From NCBI GenBank assembly GCA_916610825.1, contig OU744451.1:14247905-14311904 (forward strand): DNA of 64,000 bases. Reading direction: 5' to 3'. Below, one piece after another: positions 44,501 through 54,762 of this stretch; the stretch's first letter is position 1, and each line of letters starts with the position of its first letter. A model generated the notes under the pieces. It saw only the letters and a list, made by a program, of their open reading frames with translations, did no database searches and was not told where the DNA came from. Position numbers and translations under genes: made by a program. This stretch comes from Haliclystus octoradiatus (Eukaryota; Cnidaria; Staurozoa; Stauromedusae; Haliclystidae).

Positions 44501-47500
44501 TCTTCCTTTTTTATTGCTAGGGTTGATTCTCTAGACGAGGTATGTTTATGTGCAGACATCTATCTGTGAATCTGTTTGTGTGTGTAAACTGTTGACGTTA
44601 GAATATTGGCACCTTGATGGGTTCTCTTGGTCATTTGTTCAGTCCTTTACATTTATACTCTGAGGCATTTTAAACGGAAATAGTCACATCTATACCGTGA
44701 CATTTGTGTATTGTGGTCACTTCAGTATTTAAGATAAAATGTTGAGTTCTTTAACATTGGCGACAAAAGTAGGGATTCTGGAATCCTAGATTACGGAAGG
44801 TTAGAGCAGATTCAAAAGATAATTGGTAGGCCTATTTTCATGATTTATTGGTCAAACTTCAACAAACAATTTCAGAAAAAAGATGGTAAAATGCCTCTAG
44901 GATTCCAGAAGGTTGAACCTTTTGTGGGACCCTGTTCTTGGCTAGTGGTATTCTCTGGAATAAACGCGGTGTATAAATACCACCTTTCTATCCATTGCTG
45001 CTGGCTGGGCTGGTATAAGTAAACCTCACTGTACAACACTATTTTTGAACTTCATGCGGCATCCTTCAAACTCTACTCCATTCTGTCAATTCAAGATGTG
45101 TAAAATTAATCTGACATTTCTGTTTCCTCTTTTAGTTCCAATATGATCTATCAAAGATCAAATTACGAAGTAAGTCTTGATAATGATTTTTCCCACCGAA
45201 CATTAACATTTCCATCATGCTAGGTTGCTTATTAGTAATGGATAAAACAATAGGATGTTTCATTTTTTTAAATTGTCAAGTATTCTGTGTCATATGCTGA
45301 ATTCCTTTGTACAATAGGAAATAAAGTTGAATCCATATTTTGTGAGAAAGTCTAGCAGTCATCATCATCATCATCATCATCATCATTTATTCAGAACCTT
45401 TAAGTTATCCATAACTTTTTATCAAGGACAGTAATGCAAACACCCCAATTGCATAATCTGCACAGTCACTATACAATGCAACATTCCTCAACACGTTTTA
45501 CAGTTTTAAAATGGTTGTTGTTTAGCTGAGCTATGTTTTGTTTTGCAGTGAGGGATCTATCTGTACGGCATGATAAGCATCTTAATCGACCGTCAATGGA
45601 TGACTCAGTCGATGAAGAACACACAATAGATATAACAACACAAGAAATTACGCAGGTGTGTAGCCACATTAATTGTTAGTCACCTCTATGCATCACATGG
45701 TGATAATTATAGTCAAACCTGTTATAACGGTCACCTCTACACAGTGGTTACCTGTCTATTGTGGTCACGCTTGCAATGTCTAAAATACTATTTTCTATTG
45801 AATCAAACCTATATATAAAGGCTACCTGTCTATAGCAGAGCCATCTATTTACAAGAGTTGGGACACGCTTTCATGTGCCGCTATTGGCGCCAGGTTTCCT
45901 GTTTTAAGCGAAGCGCGCGGAAAAATACAACTTTTATCAGTGAAAACAAACATAGGCTATTAAATTATTAATTGTTGTGTTAATAGGCACAACAGTAATC
46001 GAAAAAAAAGTATTGTTTACTATTCCAACTGGGGACAAGAATTAGAAAAAGTTGTCTTTGACTGCAAAGAATAAGCGTAAGAGCGTAAGAGATACTCTTT
46101 TAACTCTACAAACTCCTTGTCCATTTAGCAATTCCAATAGCATTGATCTGATTTACTCTTGAGCAATATGCTGATGAGATCAATAACATAGTAATCATTG
46201 AAGTAAATTTGTATTCTAATTTTGAGAGTCCAGCAAATAAATATGGAGAAAGACAACTCATAAATGGTTATATTACTCTTACTAAACAATCGCAAACCAT
46301 TTCACAGAGTTCCAAAATGGCTGAAAAAACACAATATTCTCTTGCACATGCGCACTGCTGTTGAAAACGTGCTCGGGTCCAGGCCAAAAAACATAAATGG
46401 CATCAGTGTCCCAACTCTTGTAAATAGATGGCTCTGGTCTATAGTGGTCCATGTATCTACCTCTTGATAGCTGGCTGTTATATACAGGTTTCAGTGTACA
46501 TGACATCACTGGAGTGAAATTGGATTTTTCCAGATGGGGATTGTCCAGATACCACATTGGGGTTGAAGACTGATATTATGAAAATTGTTCAAAGCTGTTT
46601 TACTTTTCTAACATCTTGATGGTTAAAATGAGCATAATTCCACTGTCATGAATATTTTGTGATGCTTATTCAAATGTTTTCGTTTGTTGATGTATATTAA
46701 ATTATTTGAATATCACCCTTGATACACAGTAAAAACGACTGCTTTACTGGGGCATTTTTCAGTCAACATTTCATATCATGTCAAAATGAATGTTTCTTTT
46801 ACAGTACAGTAAATAGTCTGAGTAAAACCTGTATATAACAGCCAGCTATGAGGGGTAGATAAATTGGCAATTATATGCAGGTGGCCATTATATACAGTGT
46901 TGATTCAATAGAAAATACTATTGTAGACATTGAAGAATGACCATTATAGACAGGTGGCCGCTACATAGAGGTGACCGTTATAACAGGTTTGACTGCATAA
47001 CTGAAATCAAATTTTTACGGCCATTACTCCATGTTTCGCTGGCAGTAGCCTGCATGTTATAGTAGACTGAAACCTATCTTGGCGAAAGTGTTAAGTCTGC
47101 GCACTGCTCAGAAAAAGCCATTTTGCTGACACTGACCAGCCTTGAGAAAACCTTGACCCAATCAAAATGTGTGTATTTTATCACGTGATAGTAACCCCGC
47201 ATTAGCCAATTAGATGACTCAAGGTAAATTGCACTGTCTGTTCACGTGATTTGGATCGTATGTTTAGATGGTTTTTGCGATAAACGCACTGGAAACCAAA
47301 ACGTGAAGGAATGGGCTACTAAATGTTGCTGCCGTATTTGTTGATTTTAAATCAATTTAAGATTTTAATGATAAATGTTTAAATATTAGTTCAAGTGTTG
47401 CTCCTATTACTTGGACAGTATCGTTGACATCAACAGTAAAAAGCAAGTTAAATTTATGTTTTTGTAAGGCAAGCATTTAGCATGTTTTCATTGAAAAACC

Positions 47501-50500
47501 TTACAGCAAATTTTAAGCCAAATATTTTCATGTTATGATAAAGAATGTAAATCAAGATGTTTTATATGGAAATGATGGCTTTTAGATAAATATGGAGCCT
47601 AATGGCTTGTGTAAAGCGTGTTACGGCGGTAACACCATTATAGCCACAGCGAGTATTTTGGGTTGTTGTTTGTAAAATAACAATTTATGGTTCTGAAATG
47701 GTTTTCAGATTAATAGATTTCACAATAAATGCTAACGCTAATGAATGTATTTTGACAACGTTTCGACTTTCACAAAAAGCCATTATCAAGTCTAAAAAAT
47801 TATGGGTGCAGATTAACTATTTATACTAAAATGATAAAGTTATACAATTTTCATATCTTACCATATAAGGATAAGAATTACTTTATTTATTTTTATTTTT
47901 AAGTTTCTTAGGACCATAACAATGATTTTATTGAAGCCGATTGCGTATTCAGGGAAGGCTTCATTTCACGAATGAACAACATTTCAAAAACTTTGCAATC
48001 GAATTTAGTTTTGCATTGTTGTAAAACTGAAAACGATTCGTGAAGATTGTCCGTGTTCCCATGGTGATGTTCTTTCACATGTTTTCCGATCACTTTGGAT
48101 TTGTGCTCAGCTATGCGTTTATGGAGATGTCGGCAGGTGTCCGTTTGTGTAAGTTTTTGAAATGTTGTTCATTCGTGAAATGAAGCCTTCCCTGATTACG
48201 CAATCGGATTCAATAAAATCATTGTTATGGTCCTAAGAGACTTGAAAATGAAAATAAATAAAATAATTCTTATCCTTATATGGTAAGATATGAAAATTGT
48301 ATAACTTTATCATTTTAGTATATATAGTTAATCTGCACCCATAATTTTTTAGACTTGATAATTGCTTTTTGTGAAAGTCGAAACGTTGTCAAAATACATT
48401 CATTAGCGTTAGCATTTATTGTGAAATGAAATGGTTTTGTAATGAAATGGTTTTATAATTATGACATACAAACAACAAAGTGATGATTCATGTACACGCC
48501 AACCACAGCAATGGCGTATAATAGCTAGCAAGGAAACAAACTATACCTTGAGGATTCTCCTGTATAGACGGTAGTTTTGCCGAAGAAGATCATAATAACC
48601 AGTGCAGAAAGAGCCCTGTATTTTTTAAACTATACTAGTTACCCCGAAATAATGCTTTGCTGAATGTATAATATTAAACTACATGCTTGCTGATGTAGCA
48701 CACAAAGAATGTTATCATGAAATTGATGCAATACTGCTGCATCTGGGGTTTAGTTTCCTTAATAAAAACATTCGTTTTGCACTGTTGTAATTTATGTTTG
48801 AATTAACTCCATTTTAGTGTCCCCTTGGGGTGCTTTCTGATTCGTCTGCTTTCATATTTTCAAATGAGTGATCTATTGCAAAATTGCATACAAACCAGTA
48901 ACAATAAATAATTGAAATCTACCAGTAAACATAATAAAATGACAAAAAATATTGGGAAGTATGATCAGCTTTTCAGTATGTTGACTGTTGTTTTGGTACG
49001 TCACGGGTCATAACCACATGGGGTGTAAACAATCGATAAAAAAACTGAGACCGGAAATGAAGGTTTTTACAAGGAAACGCAAGTCTAGCGCAGTGCCAGC
49101 AAAACGGCTTTTTCTGGGCAGTGCCCAGATTTTCGCCAAGATAGGATTTAGTCTGCACGCAGGCTAGCCGACAGGGGATTTGTAGTTTAGTTTTGCCCAA
49201 CAAAATGGGTTGGCATATGCACATTTGGGAGCTTCACTACTTCAATACCCTCAAAATTGCACAATGTTTTGTACACAACCCCAAGGATTTATGGCAGTGT
49301 AAAGGTTTCTTTATCCATGTAGAACTGCTGAGAAAAAATAGACATGTATATTAACAAGATATTATAATAGAACCAAGATAGTCTAACTCAGATTTGTGTT
49401 TTTGAGAGTTTTGAACAGGCCATAATGTTATCTTACCTTTTTGTAAATCAACCAAATAAATTGTATTTAACATCCTCAAGCATTGAATAATTTAAATTTA
49501 AAAACGACGTCTTTGTCCGACATCAATAACATCCTAAAAGTCTATCTTTGTTGACCCATTATCGATCATTTTCAAACATTTTGATCTGTTTTGCCACGGC
49601 AAAATTACTGAGAATTGGCCTCAAAAGCTATTTTAAGATCATCTCGTTTCGATGCAAAAAAATTACCGGGGCTCAGATTATCAAACAAACAAACTTACTT
49701 TCTTGTGAAAAGTAAAACATTTATTAAACATTGCTGATATTCAATATGTTTGAAATGTCGCGCGTGGCAAAAAATCAAACAGAACCGGGTTTCATGATTC
49801 CATCTGAACCGCGCGAAAAAATGTTTCACTTTTCACATGAAAGTAAATTTGTTTGTTTGATAATCTGAGCCCCGGTAATTTTTTTGCATCGAAACGAGAT
49901 GATCTTAAAATAGCTTTTGAGGCCAATTCTCAGTGATTTTGCAGTGGCAAAATAGATCAAAATGTTTGGAAATGATCGATATTGGGTCAACAAAGATAGA
50001 CTTTTGAGGGTGTTATTGATGTCGGACAAAGAATTAATCCTATAATTTAAATTTGAATTATTCAATGCTTGAGAATGTTAAATACAATTTATTTGGTTGA
50101 TTTAGACAAAGGTAAGATAATATTATGGTCAGTTTAAAACTCTTTAAAACCCAAATCTGAGTTAGACTATCTTGGTTCTATTATAATATCTTGATATTAA
50201 TAATTGTTCCATCAAGCAGGATAGGGTATGTCAAAGAAGGATATCCTGAATTTGGTAAAACTCAATATTGATATTATATTCTAGGTGAATAATTGAAACA
50301 TTGATATTTTTTTTTCTTTCAAGCAAAATTTCTACCAACAACTTTGTACTTCTACCATGCACTTATTTACACATTAAGAATCTGATGTGTTAGCACAGAG
50401 AGCAAAGTACTATATCTCAATTGAATTATTTGCAGGGGCATGATAAAATGCATATTAGAAATAAATTTACTTTCATGAGTAGCTGCTGAGTCTTTAATGT

Positions 50501-53500
50501 AAAGCTGCTCTTATTAAATTTTGATAATGAGAAATTAAAAAGAAGTCAGCTTTAAAAAGGTATTGAAATGTAACAGGGAAAATTGTTGCGTTTTTAAAAT
50601 TTGGCGGATTTAAACAATCAGGAAAGATTAATAGTAAAAGTTAAATTGTATTTTTGCTGGGAAGTTACAATTAAAACATTTCATGAATAGTTCAGGAATT
50701 CATGAACTGATTTTCAAAGGCGATACTTTATGAGACAATAATGTTCACTTGAGCATCTGCTTCACTTGCATTGACTTACATTCACACACAAATCGTGCTA
50801 CAAAAGATATGTTTACGGTATTGCTCTCTATGCAACACTACTAATCCATTGCAATGTTTCACATCATGCTCTTATTTTTGAAATATTTCTGTTCTTATTA
50901 ATAGTATCTTTTAATTTGAATAGATGTTTCATCAATGTCATCGATCCATTCAAAGAATACAATCGAAAGGCAAAAATGGGAAAAAAGAGGAACAATTGTT
51001 GCTCCGCAATGTTGTCTCATCGCATGCAGCTCAACTGCAGGAATTGTCACAAGTCTTTCGCAAGGGCCAATCAAATTATCTGAAGCGTAAGTAATTTGAT
51101 GCAAATCCAGCAGCATATTAATTATAAAGGTAGCCTGACGCAGGGTCCGACAAAAGTGGGGATCCTGGGATCCTAGATCCTTGAAGGCTAGACAAAATTA
51201 AGAAGAAAATTGATGTTTTTAATGATTTTCTGTTCAAACCTCAAGAAAATTCAGAAGAAAAAGTTTAAATGCCTCTAGGATTCCAGAAGGCCTTTTGTCA
51301 GACCCTGCCCCTGACGTATTGAGAATGGAGCAAGCAAAACATATCTGTATTTGAAATTCTTAAAAACGTGAACAGCATGACAGAAACACTCAAACTGGTT
51401 TCAGTTTTAAATTGAAACATTGCGTGATATGACTAAGTTGTGCTTGTTTTGAATATTTGTTTAAAATCTGTAATCCATTGTGATAAATCTATTTGACTTC
51501 CTGCTTTCTAGACTTTCATAATTGTAGGACTAATTATCAATTAATATATATTCGAGGTCAGTGCAGTTTCATTGATGTTTTATTTTGATAGGTTTGAAGA
51601 ACCGAGAAGAGTCTGAACGTCACTTCTTTGATGATTCATATGGGGCTAGCAATGGAGAAGCAAATCTGTTCTCATTAACTGATGACCCGTCAGAAGATCT
51701 GTATGACAAGGTATGCATAAACATTGTGTATACTGTATCGAACTAATAGCAAGCACTTGCATCTATATGTCATCTGCAATTAAGGAGGCTGTAGAAGGAA
51801 AAGTTCCAAATGTCTTTTTCTGGGAGAAGAATTTACATTACTGTACAGCCAAACTTGCTTAAAATCCCCCTCTACTTCGGCTACAAATTGGTACATTAAT
51901 CGATCCGGGATACTAAGCAAGGTAGGATTATGAGAGTTGGTATAATGGTAAATAGAAATCACGTTTTATGTGGGGATATTAAGCAAGGTGCGGCATCAAA
52001 AGAGGGGATATTAACGAGTTTGACTGTATCTATTATGCTCATATTGATTAACCTTGCAATGGTAGGCATATTTGAATTTGTGTTTGTTATTGAAATCAAT
52101 TATTTTGTGCGTATCTCATGTGTATTTTAGTATAAAATTTGTCAATCTCACATCAAACGTCAGTGGCAACAACTTTCTAATCTTATTTACTCAACATTTC
52201 AGATAACGTCAGTAATCTATATCCATTTTCAAGAGTTTAAATTGTTTAAATTTTAGTTATTGACTTATTTAATTTTTTTTCTTGATTCAAATGTGTTAAC
52301 ACATGGAATTGATTGGCTACTTCATCAATAGTGTGATTGTGTTGCTTTATGTACTTGTAAATTGTAGAAGATGCGGAACTGCGTGTTTTAATTCCCTTGT
52401 GTACATGAGAATTTTGAAAAATGGAAGCAGAAAGTTACCCGAAACATTGAAAAAAATAAAATGTGAAAACTGATGCCACTGACTTTTAATAAGAAATGTT
52501 TTAAAAAGTAGCTTTTCAAGCAATCATGTGAAAAAAGGTTTCTGCAATATATCAAGGTTTTGCACAAGGGATGGTAAATGACTAATCGTTGTGATACACT
52601 GAAAAGGCGAAAATCACAGAGCGTCAGGCAAGTGGTTTTCAGCCTTCCAATTTTGTCATGAAATAATCGGCATACCCATATGAACCCAACATTTCACAGG
52701 TGTTTATAATTATATTGATATATAATAGAAAACTAGATGTTGTATTTGGAGAACAAAACAAATATTGGGCAATTTCGTAAATGATTTTTAAAAGTTCAAG
52801 GGACTTGAATGAGGATTGACTTTAGTTTAGATTAGACATTAGTTATTATATTTATTTAATTAACAGAATATTGGTATTACTTTACCTTGAATCACTTTCA
52901 ATATGCAGGATGTACTTGTGTGCACTTTTTCATAAACAATTCAGACAATATAACGAACTTATAATATTGAAGGAGAAGTTGAGTTTCTACTGAGCAAGCC
53001 AACTATTCAATGGATTTCAACTCCACGCTAAGAGATGAAACTTGTTACTTGTGTTTTGGAATTTATTAACATCATACTCTCCCATGGAGTATTTTCAGTT
53101 TTTCTTCAAATTCAATATTTTTAAGGAGTTGTGAAAATTATTTGATATACCATTTAGTGTATGGTCTATATGTAGCGTATTTATATGTGAATGATGGATA
53201 ATCAAACCTGTAGTTCTGAATGGTGTGACTACAGCAATTTGCTTATTATATAATCTAGGGTTTCACGACAGCGCAACTCCAAACAGTAGAAGATAATACA
53301 GCAATTGTAGAGCAAAGAGAAAAGGAAATACAGCATATTGTACGGTCGATATCAGATCTTAACGAGATCTTTAAAGATTTAGCTGTAATGATAGTTGACC
53401 AGGTAAATTGATTCATATCTTGTTACAACAAACAGATGATAGGGAACTATAAACAGCGCTCGTGAACATATTAAGTTTGAAGTAAATCAGGTCCAATGTT

Positions 53501-54377
53501 TGTAGTGCTATTAAATGTGTCTTCCTCTATTACATCACTCGTTCTACATTCAAACATCCTAGCATGTGTATCAAAGTCTTGACTTCAATATAACTTAACT
53601 ATTATTGCAAGAAGTAACACTTTGTTATAAAAGTGTTTTTGAAAACTCCTGATCAAATTGGAAGTTCTCATTCGTGATATCAATTTTGAATTGTAAGCTT
53701 GTTTGTGTTGTCGAACCTAGTTTTGCTATGGCGATTTGGTGTCAAACTGTAAGCCAATGAGATTGATTGAATCATTTTCTTTATAATACAAGGATTTTAG
53801 CTGTTTCATATTTTTCAAAATGTAGTAAAATCTGATTTTTTGTTGTTGTTGCCAGGGTACAATTTTAGATCGTATTGATTACAATGTAGAACAAGCATCA
53901 GTACAAGTGGAAAAAGGTTTACAGCAACTACAAAAGGTACGTCAGTCACAGAAGTAAAATTAAACTAGCATACACCTAATTGAATGTAGTAATATTTTAA
54001 TAATTACCTGGTGGAAGCTGTAGCATGAATAGGGTTTGCGTTATTGTAGGTATGATCTGTCAATGAGTTTGATAGAGAATGGTTAGCAGACCATGTACTG
54101 CCTTATTTACTCAATAAACTGTGTTATTATTATTTGTTTTAATTTAAATTTGAGGTTTTATTGTTTTACATGGCATAGCCATTTGTGCTATATTGGAGCC
54201 TCTGGTTCTGTTTTGAGTCTCTTCTTTGAAATTTGTTGCAATTTTTTTTTGTTATGATATTTTCAGGGTGAGAAATATCAAAAGAGATCACGTAAAATGC
54301 TATTTATTATGGTCCTAGCATTGCTGCTTATTATCATGTTAGTTGTTCTTGTCATTACAAAATCGAAATCGAAATAG
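41587..54377 (+). CDS. STX16: Syntaxin-16 (Qa-SNARE), complete
   Basis: Exons: 41587-41682, 43986-44098, 44521-44539, 45136-45169, 45549-45655, 50924-51086, 51592-51710, 53259-53402, 53856-53936 and 54267-54377. All introns are GT-AG, phases agree, 328 aa (human about 325). The N-peptide [15 protein letters not shown] matches the Vps45-binding N-peptide of Tlg2/syntaxin-16. HDKHLNRP and [14 protein letters not shown] mark the Habc region, and [19 protein letters not shown] is the SNARE motif, with the zero-layer Gln as the last codon of exon 8 (about residue 265). A single C-terminal tail anchor ([20 protein letters not shown]) ends in KSKSK. It mediates endosome-to-TGN fusion with syntaxin-6 and Vti1a-type partners. 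Exon 2 could start 21 bp later at a second AG (44007). Exon 3 is only 19 bp. Intron 5 (5.3 kb) is full of fold-back repeats. Confidence 0.97.
43279..43674 (-). mobile_element. tRNA-derived SINE, second copy, 12-bp target duplication
   Basis: CAGCGAGTGAAA at 43279-43290 and 43663-43674 flanks a 372-bp copy of the same SINE as at 14863-15257, also in minus orientation (A box region 43656-43645, B box GGTTCAAATCC 43601-43591). Tail ATTACTTACTTTTATT. It lies in intron 1 of STX16. Confidence 0.92.
44760..44934. repeat. MITE-like repeat copy 1, STX16 intron 3
   Basis: Starts CGACAAAAGTAGGGATTCTGG and ends CCTTTTGTGGGACCCTG, inverted ends related to copy 2 at 51141-51307. Both contain GGAATCCTAG and CTAGGATTCCAGAAGG blocks facing each other. 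Confidence 0.55.
45360..45425 (-). repeat. (ATC)n run with LINE-type 3' tail
   Basis: An ATC repeat of about nine units is followed by ATTTATTCAGAACCTTTAAG. The same ATC-run/ATTTATTTAGAAACCT arrangement ends the decayed LINE at 738, so this is probably a severely 5'-truncated copy of that family. Intron 4 of STX16. Confidence 0.5.
45711..46994. mobile_element. TIR element(s) with AGTCAAACCTGTTATA ends, STX16 intron 5
   Basis: 45711-45806 recurs inverted at 46899-46994 (outer ends AGTCAAACCT/AGGTTTGACT). A further inverted pair (CATCTATTTACAAGAGTTGG at about 45842 against 46405-46430) and an AACCTGTATATAACAGCCAG block near 46490 and 46830 show that at least two related copies or one rearranged copy are present. 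Subterminal GTCACCT/GGTGACC repeats are frequent. No transposase frame. Confidence 0.6.
47908..48150 (-). pseudogene. Penelope-like element GIY-YIG C-terminal fragment (left arm)
   Basis: The minus-strand frame reads [24 protein letters not shown] and [20 protein letters not shown], ending in a stop at 47908. This is the characteristic tail after the GIY-YIG endonuclease in Penelope-like retroelements (KFDCxxxEMLFIxxxKPSLNTQ). RT and most of the endonuclease are missing. Confidence 0.7.
48156..48236 (+). pseudogene. Penelope-like C-terminal fragment (right arm)
   Basis: The plus-strand frame [19 protein letters not shown] ends at TAA 48234-48236. It is the mirror copy of the left-arm coding end, with a few substitutions. 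Confidence 0.65.
49355..50193. repeat. ~840-bp near-perfect palindrome in STX16 intron 5
   Basis: Left arm 49355-49722 (CAAGATATTATAATAGAACC onward) recurs inverted as 49819-50193 with few differences. The 96-bp loop is CG-richer (CGCGCGTGGC to GAACCGCGCG) and itself partly pairs. A minus-strand frame at 49826-50065 is a by-product. Non-coding fold-back transposon. Confidence 0.85.
51141..51307. mobile_element. MITE with CAGGGTC...GACCCTG ends, STX16 intron 6
   Basis: Ends CAGGGTCCGACAAAAG and CTTTTGTCAGACCCTG are inverted, with inner GGATCCTAG/CTAGGATTCC pairing. CCTGACG stands immediately left (51134-51140) and two bases right of the element, a possible 7-bp duplication. Related to 44760-44934. 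Confidence 0.6.
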
Positions 54378-54468
54378 TAATCGTTATTTGTTTTTTTGAA
54401 ATAATGAATTATAAATTTATTGTGAAGTTTGATGCTGGCATGATTCCAAATCAATTGTAAATAGTATC

Positions 54469-54474
54469 TTTATT
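54469..54474 (-). terminator. Candidate NBN poly(A) signal
   Basis: AATAAA on the minus strand, about 290 bp past the NBN stop. It lies inside the likely STX16 3' UTR. Confidence 0.35.
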
Positions 54475-54706
54475 TTGTGTAATGTACGAAAGAAAGAAAA
54501 TAATTCAAAACAGATCAATTGTTTGTGATGGTATCTATTGTCGTAATTATCTTTTTCCTTACAGACATACGATATAGTATACGATCATGAGATATGATCT
54601 ACCTTCACAGTGTCCAAATAACATTAACATAATTTTATATTTTCTCTTAACAAACATTAACAATTAATGCTACTGGTTTATAAATTCTACAATTTGACTT
54701 AATTTC

Positions 54707-54712
54707 AATAAA
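54707..54712 (+). terminator. Candidate STX16 poly(A) signal
   Basis: AATAAA 330 bp after the STX16 stop, followed by a GTATGCAAAT stretch. The first clear AATAAA on this strand after the gene. Confidence 0.5.
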
Positions 54713-54762
54713 AATATACAGTATGCAAATATAATTCATCTAAAACTACACATGGTTCAAAA

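Larger units (their letters stand above)
47718..48426. mobile_element. Inverted pair of Penelope-like 3' ends
   Basis: 276-bp arms (47718-47993 and 48151-48426) are inverted and nearly identical around a 157-bp spacer. Each arm carries the C-terminal coding end of a Penelope-like element plus its 3' UTR, arranged with 5' ends towards each other. The 3' UTR segment ending CGAAACGTTGTC resembles sequence common in Penelope terminal repeats. Confidence 0.7.
47041..49170. mobile_element. ~2.1-kb TIR element hosting a Penelope-like insertion
   Basis: 47041-47133 (CCTATCTTGGCGAAA, GCACTGCTCAGAAAAAGCC) recurs inverted at 49093-49170 (GGCTTTTTCTGGGCAGTGCC, TTTCGCCAAGATAGG). The interior includes the inverted Penelope-like pair at 47718-48426 and no other coding sequence. 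Ends and target duplication are not exact. Confidence 0.55.

Noticed and set aside
47908-48093. Independent small gene
   Set aside because: Its KFDC/EMLFI/KPSL motifs and mirror copy identify it as a Penelope-like fragment.
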